Source: Monarcha castaneiventris obscurior (Eukaryota; Chordata; Aves; Passeriformes; Monarchidae). Taken from it: a stretch of DNA of 64,000 bases. The notes below the pieces were generated by a model. It did not search any database. It saw nothing but the letters and a program-made list of their open reading frames with translations, and was not told where the DNA came from. Numbering within the stretch: position 1 is the stretch's first letter; the number at the start of each line of letters is the position of its first letter. Made by a program: the position numbers and the translations under genes. The stretch lies in NCBI GenBank assembly GCA_026261815.1, contig JAMPIT010000437.1, forward strand, positions 4,042,001-4,106,000. The letters run 5' to 3'. This document shows positions 38,947 through 53,215 of this stretch, one piece after another.

Positions 38947-41900
38947 GTTCTCCACCAAACAGACATTTAGATTACTTAATCTAAAATCAAAGTAACGCAG
39001 AACCAGAACAAAAGGTAAAGGCACATCGCCCGGCTCCATTAACTGCCGTGGGCTGTGTTACAAGTGGAGGGTTCTTGCACCTTTGCAGAGGTGATTAATG
39101 CCCTGTGAGACCTGAGCACTCGCTGTGCAGATGCACAGCCAAGGAACAAACTAACCTGGCCTCTGCTTTCTTTTGAGTTTTGTGTCAGGAGGCTCTGCAC
39201 CCACAGGAGCTCAAATTCACACACTGTTTTCGTGCTCTGATGGCAACAGAGCCTAATTTTATCTCTTGTTCCCATCTGGGTATACACCCTATTTAGCAGT
39301 TTAAAGAATGATCTGTAAATAATACACATGTACAGCTTCACTGAGATGGATGGCAACAAAAATTAAAATGGTCTTTGCAGTGGGAGACACTACCAGCACC
39401 AGTAGTTAAAGCTGAAGTTCAAGAGTAACCAACACATTACAGCCTGAAAGTTCTACCCTTTCTGGCAGTAATACATTTGAAGGTTGAATTAGACAAAATG
39501 TTTGTTACAACAAATGGACTTCTGTTAGCATTCAGGATTATGCTCCCAGTCAATGTTTATTATGCTTTTGGTCCTATATATTCTAAAGGTCTCAATTTCC
39601 TACTTCCATAATTTTTTGATCAGTTTTGTTTAAACTGAGAGCCTTTTACTTTTTACTTTAAAAATTACTGCTTCTTCTTAAAACTTCTAGCGGGTTATGG
39701 TATCTGGAATGAGTACTAAGGAAAAGGAAACAAGCTAAAATAAATTACTATCTAATCTAACCCATCTGACTGCTTCTGAGGTACCTATTATTGTGGTATC
39801 AAAGTACTGGATCTCTGATAGCATGTGATCTTTGATCTTAAATTGGACCTCCAATAATATTTTTAATTAAACATCTTATTTGATGCCTGCTGGAGCTAAA
39901 ATGCAAATAGTGTCACATAAAGAACAAAAGTTAAGAGAGCAGGGAACAGAAAACGATGGGTTATAGTGTGGTTATTGTACCAAAGCAAAGGACCCCATCC
40001 TCCAGACCCTGTGGAATTAAAACAATCAGCCTCAAGGTTCAAAGAGTGAGTAGAAACTACCTAGAAACGAAAAATGCTTTCAATTTATTAAATTAATAGT
40101 GAATAAAATAGTTTGTCAGAAGCAAATTTGAGGTACTCACAAGAATAATTTAGAAAAATCATAAAATTTTTTGTCTTCCTTTGCCCTCCAGCACCCAGCA
40201 AATATTCCATTCTGTTGCAATCCTTTACTAAGAATTTTGTAGGACTGCCACACTGGCTGAGACAAACCATGTACATCCTCTTTGAAAGGTGCTTCCAAAT
40301 CACTTTGTGCACAGAAATCATTGGTACTAAAGCACGAATTCACTGCCAGACTTTATTCAGCTACATTCAGAGATGATTTGGAGCGATTTCTGAGAGACAT
40401 GAAGAAGGAAACATCCTCAGAGCTCTGCTCTTTCAGCCTGTGGAGGCTTTTGTGAGAGCACACATCGACCCACACCTTCTATCCCTGCAGGGCACACACA
40501 GACAGCGCCTGCAGCTGACAGCAGCCCTGGGTGTTCAGCTCCTCCCACAGAGGAGAATTACAGCAGATCAGAATTACTCCCTTGTATGTTCTGTGCTGCT
40601 ACTTCTGCTTGGGACATAAGCACAGATAGCACTGCTCAGAACTTTCTGCTAGATATGGAACCCCCAAAGAATTCCATGGCACTTAAACCCAAAGTATATT
40701 AAAAACCCATCAAGTGCACTGTCACGATACTTTGACTACAGAGTAATTCTTTTTTTAAAATGGCTTTGTAAATTTTTCTAAAAGATTCCCGTTTCTTTCT
40801 TTCATTCTGCACTCATCACCGTAATAAGAGCACACTAAACAGCTCTTAGACCATTTTTTTTTCTGAGAGGAGGATGAGTATATGTGAAGTGATTTATAAG
40901 ATTTAAACTTTTCACTTTGGTACAGCTATGTGTGATGATATGACCACTCTGAGAGCTCTGAAGCCTGGAGGAGCAGCCTCTTGGCATCTGCTGCCTGGAA
41001 GAAGGCAGAGTATAAGCACTGGTTATCCACACTTATCTGAGGTAAAAAATCAGCTCTTTTCTTTCAATTGTCACACAGATAATGACAAAAAAAAATTATA
41101 GCCACGACCACAGCAAGCAACAAATAATAATAGGTGTCAGATTCTAGAAAGAACAATGATGGAATTTACATTTATTTTACAATGCAGGTAGCATTCTTAA
41201 CTGCAGGAACCGAAAAAGCCCATGAAGGTGAAGAGCCAATTTGTGATTTCCTTCAGATGAAGAATCAGGGCTGTTGATGATGACTGGATCAGTTCTAACA
41301 GAGCCATCCCACTGCCTGCCAGTCCCTGAGATCCCAGCAGAGGCTCCCTGATCACACAGCAATGCCCCATCCACGTCTCATCTGAGCAGGAGCAGCCAGT
41401 TCTGTGCAGGAGAATCTGTCTAAAGAATGGGTGTCAAAACCCTACAGAAGAGGCAGGAGAGCAAAGATTTCACTTTTCTCCTTCTTCATATTTCATAAGG
41501 TAACTGTGGTTTAGCCTTTTGGTTTTCATTTTTCAGGGAAGTCCTTAAGCTTAGTTCACAGCAGTCTTTAAGGCTGAGAGCTCATTCATCAAGAGCAAAA
41601 TCTCAGATGCAAAGTTCATGACAGAGTGGTGAGGTGCAAAGTTGAAAGAGAAGGAAAATATTTTTTCCCATCCCAGAAACCATTTCAGAAGCACTCCCAA
41701 TCACAACAAGATTACCTTAGAAGTGGGATTTGCTTGTTTTTTGGGGGTTTTGTTCATTTTTACAGAATCCGAGGGGAAAAAAGCACCCTAATATCATCAT
41801 AACCGAGAATTTGGACTCTCTTGGAATGTGAAGACTTTGGGGGTTAAATCCTTCTTCTCAGAGAGTCAGATCAGGGTTAGAGCACAGCCCCCTCTAGATC

Positions 41901-43024
41901 CTTGCCTGAAAACAAACTTTTTATTACAGAAGTTTCACTGAAGCTGGCGTGTTCCCACAAAACGTTTCAGTGGTGAGAAATAAAGGGTTCCCAAGCGTAA
42001 AGCACTGCCAAAAAACTCCCAATCATTTCTAGCCAGTGAGCAAGGAAATGTGTTGTTTTGCCATCAGTGGAGAAGGAAGCCCCTGTCCCAGTGGTGCTGT
42101 AAGGTCACGCTTCATCTTGTCCCCAGCAATTTGTGTGGGCACCCACGATTCCAGATACCTGGAATAATGTAGGGCCATTCTCTAATGCATTTCAGCAGTT
42201 TGTATTGCAAATGTCTGCATAAAAACTGTAAGCATGGCTAAAGAAGACAGGCAGAAAGCTACAGTGACCTCTTTTCTCCCCTTTTACAACAATCTCTCTT
42301 CCCTGTATATACCCATACACACCCCTTCATGATGTATGAAGAGACTTTGGAAATAAATCTTTCAAAAATGTTTACTTTTTGAACCTATATGCTTTTAAAA
42401 GAGAGGTGGGATCCAGGTTTCACCTCTGGCACTTGGCACTTGCCTCTTGCTCACATGTTGGGAAAGGCTGGGAAAGAGAAGCTCTTGCACTGCCCCAAAT
42501 TGAGTGCAAGGTGATACCTCCCTGATTTGTCAGAACTCAAACTTTCTGGAGCACAAACTAATCAACCCATGCTAACTTCATCTTTTTCCCAAATTTCCTT
42601 TGCTCTCCCCAACACCTGCTGTTATCCCAAGAAAGCAAGTGCTACCAGAGAGGAAAGGCACTTTAAGTCACAGAGCAAAGAACTCCTCCACTGGCTGCTC
42701 TCAAACAAAATCCAGCTGAGAGAAAGAAATCCTCCTTTCTCACTGAAGAAGTCTTCATGTGCTCAAAACAGCCCTGAAAGAGCTCATACATCCATAACAT
42801 TTCGTAACATTTTTAATTAATTCTATCTAGACACACAGCAGTCTGAGAAGCTGTGGTGTTATATATATAACCTCCTTACGTTTCACTATTTACATTGTGT
42901 TATTCTCTGGCTATTTCCCAACTTTATTCACTCACCCTAGAGATCAATTTAGGCACCAAAATAAAATATGATCTTATCTTTGCAGTGCACAGAAAAGCGA
43001 AACAAAATTTCTCACGGGAGACAG

Positions 43025-43105
43025 GGGTTAAGGCACTGGACTGGGTGTCAGAGAAGTGGTGTTCTATTCTTGGCTCTACCACTCACTTGCTGTGGGAGCT
43101 TGTAG
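43025..43105 (+). repeat. MIR-like SINE fragment
   Basis: The phrases 'GGTTAAGGCACTGGACTGGG', 'gtcagagaa', 'ggctctaccactcacttgct' and 'gtgggagctt' follow the order of the tRNA-related head and core of MIR-type amniote SINEs ('agtggttagagcactggactgggagtcagg ... ggctctgccactgacttgctgtgtgacctt'). The copy is a fragment with scattered changes. Recognition is by recall. Confidence 0.65.
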
Positions 43106-45668
43106 AGCAAGATACAGAGCAGGAATGGAGACTCCAGCCAAGAAATTTCTCCTCTGCAACTTTTCCTCTTTCATTATGCATGAGAGTGAGTTTTGCCAGC
43201 GTTCAAGCACACATCTGAAAGCTGGGGAAACACGATTCTACCAAAATACAGAACCAGCAGAGAAAGAAAATGAATGGAAAACATCAATTACAAAGTTTTC
43301 TTGGGCACCTCTGAAGAACTGAAACAGAATCTCTACTGACACAGTGAAGATAAAGAAGAAATTCAGCCCCAGTTTCAGCAGGCAGTGCTCCAAGGACTGC
43401 ACTGGACCTGCACGTGGGCTGACTCTGGTCTCTTGTGCTGCTACTCCTTGATCTATTTGCTGCTTCAGACAACTTTTCTGAGACAGTGAATGACAAAGAA
43501 TCAGGAGGAGCGGTGGGGAGAGGGTTTGCTTTGTTTTTTGTTTTGTTTTTTTTTCAAAAACAGGAACCTACACTTTTACTTTTGAAATAAGCAATCTGAC
43601 CTTTAAAAAGTAAAAATAGACTTTACTGAGGCAATTTTTGTTCAAAAGCCATAGCCAGGACCATATCTAGACCTGGAGTAACTAACTAACTGCCTAAATT
43701 AAGAATGACAAACTCAGAGTTAACTCCTGCTGGAAGCAGTATTTCCTTTCATAGGAACAGGGCGGGCAGTACTCCTTGCTTTAGGGAATAGCTGTGGTCT
43801 GATGCACAAAACTGAAACATTTTTAATCATTTTGGGAGAACTGAAGAAACAGTTAACATGTAGGTCCTCGCTTGGCATGGCTGGATGCTGTTCTACCACG
43901 CCACCTAATGAGTGAAGGGAGAGATTTTTGCTACTACCGTGCTCCGTGTGTAAAATGCATCACAAAGCTGATTTATCCTGGCCATATACCACCTACTCAG
44001 AGAATCTGCACCATATTCTGCTTTGAGCCACGTTCAAGATGTTCAGTGCACACTCAACTCATTTGCTGACAGTTTTACAGCTGGGGCTCAGACCCTTTAG
44101 GCTCACAGAAACAGAAAACTAATCCAGTCACAGAATATTCTTCAATATTAACCTTTTTAAAAAACTTTGTGTAAAATATATGGTAATAGTATATACCTTA
44201 ACCTTTTAAGAGTCATATGAAATCAAAGGCTGACCAATAACCTCACAAAAGCAGCTGCTGTGTAGTGTCAATTCTCAAACACAGGTGACTCTGGTTCTAC
44301 TGTATAATAAAATATAATGTCTTGGCCAACAAGAAGAAAATTTCTTATTCAGTCAATCCCTCAAAATGCCAGGTTTTCAGAAACTTTTGGTCTTAGAGTC
44401 AGGCACACCTGGACTCCTTTAAGGAGTCAAACATAGAATATATCCACTCATAAGTGATTTATTAAAAATGTTAGCAGGGAGTATCGGTCTCCTTACATAG
44501 AAAGTGCTTCTTCCCTCTTCCTTTTTTGATGTCAAACCTCTAATATTTCTGATTTTTCAGGGCCTGTAACAAACTCTCCCAGGCAGTTGCTCAGGAAGCG
44601 AACTAGCTTCTTGATACATGAGAAAAATCCTTCCAATTTCACACTTTTTAAAAATTTCTATATTTTAATTGCTGAAATATTAGGTAACCACAGCCTTTAA
44701 TCTTTAATCTAAGTGCAAGCCACACTTGATGTATAACAATTATTTCTTAATAAAATGTAATTATAAAAAATTCAAGGCAGTTTCAGGGAATGTGCAACTG
44801 AAACTGTTAATATACCTGGGGGATTATTTCCACACTTATGTATATTAGGCACTATATAAAACATAGGATTTCTTGGGACATTATCAACAAAGGAGAAATT
44901 TTTTTTAACCTGCTTTTTACTGATTGCATTATCGAGTTCAATTTTATTAGCTTGAATCTTCTGGGAAGGATATGATTTTAATAATGTATAAAAGGTTTGC
45001 CTGGTAGTTGGCTGTTGGCTTTTACTGGGTACTTAATGTAATCTGTAATTACTGTAGCAGCTCCTATGTTGGCCAGTGCATTAAGGTCACTGGAAAGCTC
45101 TGCTGGGTTGCACTTGGTGTACAAGAACATCCCCCTGCTGATTGATGGCTGCACCCTATGGAAATGTTTTCATTTTGCCCTTGAAGCAGTCCTTTAAGGA
45201 GCACTGTCAGTATTTATTCCTCCTTGTCAAGCAGCAACCTGGGCACAGCCCAAGATCTGCCTTTATACCAATGAACACTCAGTGACATCTCCTTTGGCTT
45301 TCACTTTGGTTCTCAAATCTTCAACCAGTGATGTACAAATCTCTTAATTATTAGAAAGGGCTCATTTAAATAGCACAATTTACCTTTCACAAACATGAAG
45401 ATGGAAAACACTTGAAGCCCTAGCTATACTTTTCTTTAAAAAAGGGAAATAAAATGTTGCAGGACTTGTCTTAGAGAAAGCATATTTTCACCTTTTTAAT
45501 ATTGTTTCTTCTTGCATATTTTTTCTTTAAGCTGAAAAATCCTGAAATATCTGAAACAGTTGGCTAGAACTTGGAGTTGAGACACACACTTAAAACATGA
45601 TGCAAATGGGTTTTATTACAACACTAAACTGAATTTTAAAGTGTAACACTGCCAAGCCAGAGAGCCAC

Positions 45669-45712
45669 CTGTGACTTCATGTGTCACCTGTGGCTTCATG
45701 TGTCACCTGTGT
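45669..45712 (+). repeat. Short direct repeat, 19-bp unit
   Basis: The phrase TGTGACTTCATGTGTCACC is followed immediately by TGTGGCTTCATGTGTCACC and then TGTG. This is a small tandem duplication in unique intergenic DNA. Confidence 0.9.
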
Positions 45713-48700
45713 GCTTTGGTGGTGCTACCAAGATAAACTTGGAAATAGAAGTAAAATGCTGGAAATACTCCAGGACTGCTGTATCCCTGAGCTTATTAAG
45801 CTTGAACTTTCTACTCACAAGATTTTCATTAAATAGGTTGACCACTAAACCACCGTATTAATCACAGGATCAGCGATTTAACTATTAGTCCACATGTGTT
45901 TATGATCCTCAGTGGATGCAAACCAACTTTTTGTCCTGGTGGTATAAGTTTGCTACATTAAAAATGGCATTTCTGAGGAAAAAAATCCTTACCTAAAGTC
46001 CCTGTGATTGGAGAACGAAAAATCAACTTGGTAGAAAAATAGATGATATCAAAAAGTTTATTAATGGGTAACATTTTTTTTTCTGTGTTGCACAACAGTT
46101 TTTTTACTGCCTAACACAACCCATAGATTCTATACATTTATTTCTGGGAAATTGTTCACATAAAGGTTCCTGTGCTTTCACAAGGAAAATCAGGAGAATC
46201 AGTATACTGTCATATTTCAGAATTTACCATCTATTTTGTTTCAAATTCAGGGTGGCTGCTCTCTCTGAAGGCAATTAGAACATGGACTCATAAGCCATAG
46301 GAACAGAAAGCTGTAAAATATTTTATAAATAATATTTTGGTATTAAAAACACCAATAAAGACTCATTCTCTTCATTTTCAATAAAACAAAACAAAAAAAG
46401 GCTCCCTGAAATGGATTTTAAACAATTTTTTCAGTACAGAATGTCATGTTTTAGTGAGTTGGTTACCCGTTTTCTCAGGGAAATTCATTCATTTCATCTT
46501 CACTAAACAACCTGCTGCTCTGTGGAGTTGGGCACCCTCATCTCCAGTTCTAGCCAGGAGGGACTCTGGTTTTTCTGCATCTCACAGCTCACAGGACAAG
46601 GGTTTCCTCTCAGGACGAGATCAATTTAAACTGTAGGTAAGAGCCAAACGGATTTTTTTCCTTATATCGAATCTACTTAGCTCTTATTGCAAGTTTGAAT
46701 CTGCTGCAAGACCAACTCAGGTGTAAACTAAACATATTGTCCTTCATGTTTAATGAAAGAACAGGGAGCTTTTAAACATCATTCTCTGTGACTGCTAAAT
46801 CGATCACAAATCCACACCAAGAGACCTCTGCCTTCAGACAAGTCTTGTGATTGTTCACTGAAAATTAGTTTTGTTTTATTCGTCAGCTGAGTTGCATCAT
46901 TCTTATTATCAGAAAAAAAAACCCCAATGAACAAGCAAGCATAACCGAGTGACAAACCAGCTAATGTTTCTGTATCTTGCCTGGCTAAGTCTGTGGGTTT
47001 ATCTTTCTCCTATAAATAAAAACAATTTAAAATCAACATTAACAGAGAAGAAAGCCACTATTTAAGACATCAGTCAGAACCCCCATTACCTGTAAGGCCA
47101 CTACTGTAATCCCTGATAATTTCTTGGGACCAGAATCAAAGGACTACAGCATGCAACTTCAATTAAAAAATCCAGCCAGAATAAATAGAGAAAACATGAA
47201 AACAGTGATTTTTCTGGCGCTCCGTTTGAAAGGAAGAGTTAAATTAATACATGAAAAGATCCTATCAGCTCTGACTTGTCTGAGTTATTAATTGAACACC
47301 TTCTTGGAAACACGTAGATAAAGACGTGTACCTTAGAGAATACGAGATAAGAGCGACAGGAAAGGGAGAGAAATTAGCAGTTTTGCCAGTTCACTCCCTT
47401 AATTGTCAAGCTAAGGCTGTTCAAAGCTGCCTGGAGCAGCGCAGTACGAAATGGTAACGAAAGTGTGGGCCGGTGATGCAGAAGATAAAAACTTCAGGAT
47501 TATCCTTAAACGTACTTATCTTTAGACACAGAAGAGGCTGTAAAGGCAGCTGAACGATATAAAGCTGCTCTAAAACAAGACAAATATCTACTCCATGTGT
47601 TAGGAGCAGTTCAAGCTGCTTCCTGTGATGAAAAACATGGGCTGTACGGTAGACATACTGCAGCTAAGTACAATAGATCCCATGATACAGTTGTTTAAAG
47701 GAATATTAGAGTGATGAAAGAAGTGACGGAATTCTGCTCTTTAGGAGGCTCAGAGGCTGAACAGGAGAGAAGAAAGTTGAAGCACGCTGATTTTGGTAAA
47801 TGTTGCTGATGCTGGAAGTTTGCGAGCTAGAGGACAGCTTTATGCCCGGGTTCTCCGGAAACGATAGAGCTCGATGGGTTTCTTGCCTCGGGCAGGGGGA
47901 GAGCAGGAGAGAGCAGCTCAGCACTTCCATCCTCTGCCTCAAAGGGCGGCGGATCCTTCCCCCAGCGCTGCACAGGACGAATCCAAGCAGCTCAGAAGGG
48001 CACATCTGGAGTCCGTAGCAGTCCCGGGACCAAACCCCCCTCATCACTTCATTACAGTCAGTTTTCATCCTTTCTGCCTCGTTTTGTCCCCCACGGAGCG
48101 CAGTGAAGCGCCCAACTGTACGATTCAGATAATACCAAATACAGTAATAAGAAACAACCTGATTAAAATACTAATTGCCACACTGAAATGTTTCCTATGA
48201 AATTATCATAGCTGCCAATATCCCATCATTAATGTACAAAAGTCTGATTATCTTTTCAATAAAAACGGAGAAATTCCAGCCTTTAAACTCGTTATCGTGG
48301 CAAACCAGAACGCTATGATAATGCATGAGAACTTCGGTTTGCAGCTGTAAAATTCCCAAAAGTCCTGTGACTTGGTTATAACTTTCTTATAGATGATTAC
48401 CTTCCTCACTCACACAACTCCCACGTTTGCTTTTGGGAAACAAAGTGTATATTCCACAAAAGCAAGCAGTAAATTTATTTAAATAAATGAGAAATATGGA
48501 AAGCAGTTTATCCTACGACATATTGCTGTGTACTGGAAAGCCTGACGTTTGCACATGTAGTTTCAAGTCATACGATGAATTTTTAGAGGCAAAAGTAAAA
48601 TTGAAGGTTTGCAAATGCTGATCTCTGACACTATTTTCATTGGGGTCAAATTGTCAAAATACTTTGCCAAGGTGAATCCTAAACAGGATAGACAGGAAAT

Positions 48701-51700
48701 AAAATTCTTTAATTTGTGCAAAGATATGTTTTATTTTCTCAACCAAACATAATCTGAAAATTAGTAGCGTTTTGAGCAAACTTGAAAGGGAATAAAAATC
48801 TAGTGTTAACCAACAATTCTTAATCACTTCAGTTTATCTAGAATATACATTGAAAAATGCATTTTAAATACCTTTTTACATAGGGATGACAATTCATTTT
48901 AGTACCTTCCTGTGAGGCTTAAATAACCTTTTTAAAATTTTTGCTTTGAATTGAATTCCATAAAAAGAATTTATTTAAATTGCAAACGTTTCCATTTAAT
49001 GGCAGTTTGTCTGTACTTTAAAAAAAGAAGCAAAAAACCCACCAAAAAACCCCAAAACAACCAACTATTTGCACATAGTTTCACTTAAATTCCGCTCTTT
49101 GCACATTAAACTGTGTAATGCACCGAGTTCCACTCCACTTTTACAAATGAATGGCTGTTGCCATCTACCGTTGGAAAAATAGGATCAACAGCAAGAGATA
49201 ACAGCAGATAAGGCGTGCGAAACAAAGGCTTCAGCAGCCACAGGGGATAAGCTCTTCCTCGTGAAATCTTTGAAATACAAAATTCAAGTGACCAAAGAGA
49301 GGTAGAAAAAAATCCCTTCCACTCCGAAGCCATTGTGACTTTTAGGTCTGATCCAGCTGGGAAGTAAACACGAATCCAAACATCGACAGCTTCTTTATGT
49401 ACAGATGTGAGGGGTTGGAAGGCTTCACCCAGAACTGCAGCTAGAGTACACAAAAATTTTAAAAAATTGCTAATAAAACTTAGTTTTAAAATACCGTTAG
49501 GCCCAAGTTCCAATCATGCCTCTGCAGCCTGAAAACTGTAAATAAATACAGGGGGCAGAAGCTGCCTGAGCAGAGCCATGCAGTGCAGAGCTCTGGCTTG
49601 AAAATGGACCTGACCCGACTCGACCCGACTCATGGAGCCGGGCAGAGTCACCAAGCACAGGACCAGGACCAAGAGGGATTCTCCCAGGCTCTCGTGCCAG
49701 AGGTTTAGCACTGCCTGGGGTTGGTTTTTGCAAACTTCTTTTGGATAAAACAACTTCCCAGCTTGGGTGTGTTGAGCTGAATGCAGAGAACTGGGCAAAG
49801 AAAGACGAAGAAAGTTATTATATCCTTACACCATCCTTAGTCCACGGTTTTTAGCATTTACAAAGATTTGATTGCATGTCTTCACCATTAAATTACTTAT
49901 GTGTAAATGATTGAGACATATGCTTCTTCCTTTCCCTTTCCTGATAAATATCCTTAGATACCACATCCAACCACATTTTGAAGGTACCCCTTGTTGAGGC
50001 AATCTACAAACAGAATTAGGGTAGGGTTCTATTAATGTTTGCCAGACCTGTCGGAGGTTAAACAGCCTTTGAATTAAACCATTCTTTACTCTTTGATAAT
50101 TATTATTTTTCCTTAAGACACTTTTTGTTGCCTCGTAAGCAAGGTCAGCTTGAACTGTTTTGTTCGACTCAATATCTCAGTACAACGTTAACTCTGCTCG
50201 TGCTGTTCTTACAAACTCTGTCTGTGCTGTCACCTCTGCCAACAGCTTTGGGAAGTGTTTAGCAGAATTCTCAGTAACTTTAAAACTCCAGCTTTCCTGT
50301 TGGTCATTTCTAGTACATTGCTAAGTGTACTTTAAATTTGCACACATGTGAATTTATACTTTTAAATCTTTGCATATAAATCTCTTGCACTGATTTAAAT
50401 CTCCCTTGGTTGGTTTGTTGTGCCCTGACACATGGCATCCAACCCAAACAACCATGATTAGCTTTCTCGCATTCGTTTGAAAACAAAACCTAAACTGGGA
50501 ACAGATTAATGAAAGCAGTGTAAGATAAAATCCTGCTGCTTTCATGCACAGGGAGTGAAAAAGGGCAACGACATTGAGAGGTGACTGAAAGCAGAGGCCG
50601 AGGTAGAGCCAGGAGTGGGGAGCAGCTCAGGACCGTGCCTGTCACACAGCACCACAGCTGGAATCAGCCCGGCTGAGACCTCGTCCTGAGAAATGGGCGC
50701 TTGGAAATGTGGTAATGGGGGAGGTGTGTTCGTCCCCTCAGGGGCCCCAGGGCTGTCAGCTCCCAAAGCACCCTCAGGGCTGTTTGCACAAGCACTGTAA
50801 CGTTACCCCTCCTGCTATCCCGGCAATTCTATGGGACCTCCTGAGGGATTTCATCCGCTGTCTGCTGATTTTTTTTCCTAGGTTCTCCACAGAGGAGGAT
50901 CAGTTTTCCCGCAGGGACAGAAAGCTCTGGGATGCTCATAAACAGCACACGAGAAGATGACCGTGCAAAAGGAAGGCAACCCCAGGCACAAAGGAGTGCA
51001 GTGAGCCCACTTCATCCTGCTGGGAGGGCAGACAGGTCTGGGTCACCTTTGGCCAGAGCATTGTCCCTGTACCCAGCCTGATACAGCAAATGTCGTGTGA
51101 CTGACCTCAAACAGGCACAATGCTGGCCCTAAACAGACCTGAACCAGCCGTCCTTCAAAGCTCAGCCTAAACATCTGCTACAGAAGCTCCCGAGCACTCA
51201 GTGCTAATTCCTGAGCATCTGGCACTCCACAAGTCACCCAGGATGTGCAACCCTAAATCCCAAACTAACAGAATGGCAGCCCAGAGTGTGAACCCCAATA
51301 ACACCCTTTCATAACTCTACTGAGCACAAGTGCTCCTCTTCTCCCAAACAGTATTAAACAGGATTTTAAAAAGATTTTAAAATCAAACAAATCTGGAGAC
51401 ATTAAGATGAGCACTTAGGTGCTAAAGGAAGAAAGTTGATTTCATGCCAAATGATGCGGGATGGAGCTGTTGACTGGGGCCGGTAACTACTGCTGGACGC
51501 CGGGTGACCTTGTTTATCTCTCGTCTCCTAGGAGAGACTTTGTATACAATTCCTTTGACACACTTGCAAATGGTTTTAAACACTTCAGGGGCGAAGCAGT
51601 TGAGAGCTTCTGTTTGCATTCCTAAAAAGCCACATTAGCATGTTTTTGGGCTGTTTCACAAGGGCAGGTAGGGCAATTGTGAAGGCGGTTTGGAAACAGT

Positions 51701-52377
51701 AGCAAGCTGAGCCTGCAGCTCCATTGGTCGTCCCTCTCTGCAGCAATGCCACGTTGCAGTTTTCCTGGCTTCCATAAACAAATAGAAACAAAAGTAGACT
51801 GTGTTCTGGTGTTCTGAGCTCCTTAGCATTTTCTCTTTGACGGGGGGGATCTGCAGAGTGCACACTTTCTTATGACTACAGAAATTTGGCAGTTTAAGCT
51901 TATCACTTCTTTCAGAAGGCACAGCTAAAAAAAATGCCACCAAACCAGGTATATTTAGAAAACTTTTTTTTTTTCCAGAGAGGCAGTTATAAGTCAAGTA
52001 GAGTTCCATTTGAAAAACAATGTCCTAAGCACATGAAATATCTTGGCTCTGCATGTTTAGTTGAGAGTTTGAAATGAAGTATTTGATGCTAAGTGAAAGC
52101 TGTTGCTTGGAAACAAGATAAAACAGTGAAAACACAATTGTTCGAACCAAGAAAGAACATTACCATCAGCAGAGCCAGCCCTAGTTTTAGCTGGATCAGA
52201 TTTATTAAGCAAATTCAGATTCCAGTACCAGAAGGGCCCTACATATCTTCAAGTGTGTGGGGTCAGCCTCTCCTGTTTCTGTTTATTCTGGCTGCAGAAG
52301 GTTTCTTTCAAACAGAATCAAAAAATTAAGTACCCAAGTTCATTCGCATCCTCTGTGCAAAGAAAAAAAATAGAAGG

Positions 52378-52391
52378 CCACAAGATGGCAC
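52378..52391 (+). promoter_or_regulatory. CTCF-like motif near TERC
   Basis: CCACAAGATGGCAC fits the CTCF core (CCASYAGRKGGCRS) at all but one position. It lies about 0.8 kb beyond the 3' end of TERC, between TERC and the long MECOM upstream interval, where an insulator would make sense. Motif match by eye only. Confidence 0.5.
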
Positions 52392-53215
52392 TGGTCAAAC
52401 GCTCAGGATATTAACGGAGAGTTGGTAAATGAGCGCCGATGATGCCCAAGCGCAATTTGTAGGGCTATGTCTGTGTTCCACAATTGCACCCGCAGGTCTG
52501 GTGAACTTTCTGTAAGTGATTGATGCCAGATACAGAAATATCAAAGAGGTTTGGCTATGGTCAGAACTAACAGGAGAGGTAACCAAACAGCCTTGTTAAC
52601 ATCACAACAAACTTGCGATAGTGATGGCACAGGATGGGCCCTGGGCATTGCTCCCTCAGGCAGGCAGGGCTGGGGCTCAGCGCATCGCTGGCAGGTTTGG
52701 TGCTGTGCACGTTGGGGAGTTTCTCTTCACGGCACTGCCAACGCCTGAGCACAGGGAAATGAATTCCTAAGGGAGAACAAGCCACAACACCTTCCTCTCA
52801 CAACCTTTCCTCCACACTGCAGCGAAGTATTCGTCCCCAGCTCCCCGTGCTCTGTCTCTCACGTTTTCACAAACTCAGCTCCTTGCCGCCAAAATCGATG
52901 AATAAAACTCAACATTTCTCGAGCTCGATGAACACAATCCAGCATCTCTGAGCTTCCATCACCGCAGGGCTCTCCCGGATAAGACCTCGGCGGCGGCGAG
53001 CGCATCCGTCCCACCGCCGGCACTGCGAGGGGGGCACACGGCAAATCCCGGCCGGGCGGGGACCGACGCTCCGGGGGCTGCCTTCGGGATCCCCGTTCGG
53101 GATCCCCGGCCGGCCCAGCAGAGCCGGGGGCCGCCTGGACACCCCGAGAGGCCGGATGGTCCCGGCGGGGATGGGGGGTTTGGGGGGTGTCGGGGCGGCG
53201 CCCGCCGCGCACCCC

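Larger units (their letters stand above)
32000..52870. other. Intergenic interval between MECOM and TERC
   Basis: About 21 kb upstream of MECOM and downstream of TERC. The left part (32.4-33.7 and 35.4-36.0 kb) is GC-rich; the rest is ordinary AT-rich unique sequence. I found no ORF with a recognisable domain, no spliced gene model, and no tRNA or other structured RNA. The frames in the GC-rich parts are Pro/Arg/Gly/Ala-rich composition artefacts. Identifiable items (simple repeats, a MIR-like SINE, an ancient repeat at 37.8 kb and CTCF-like motifs) are listed separately. Confidence 0.7.
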
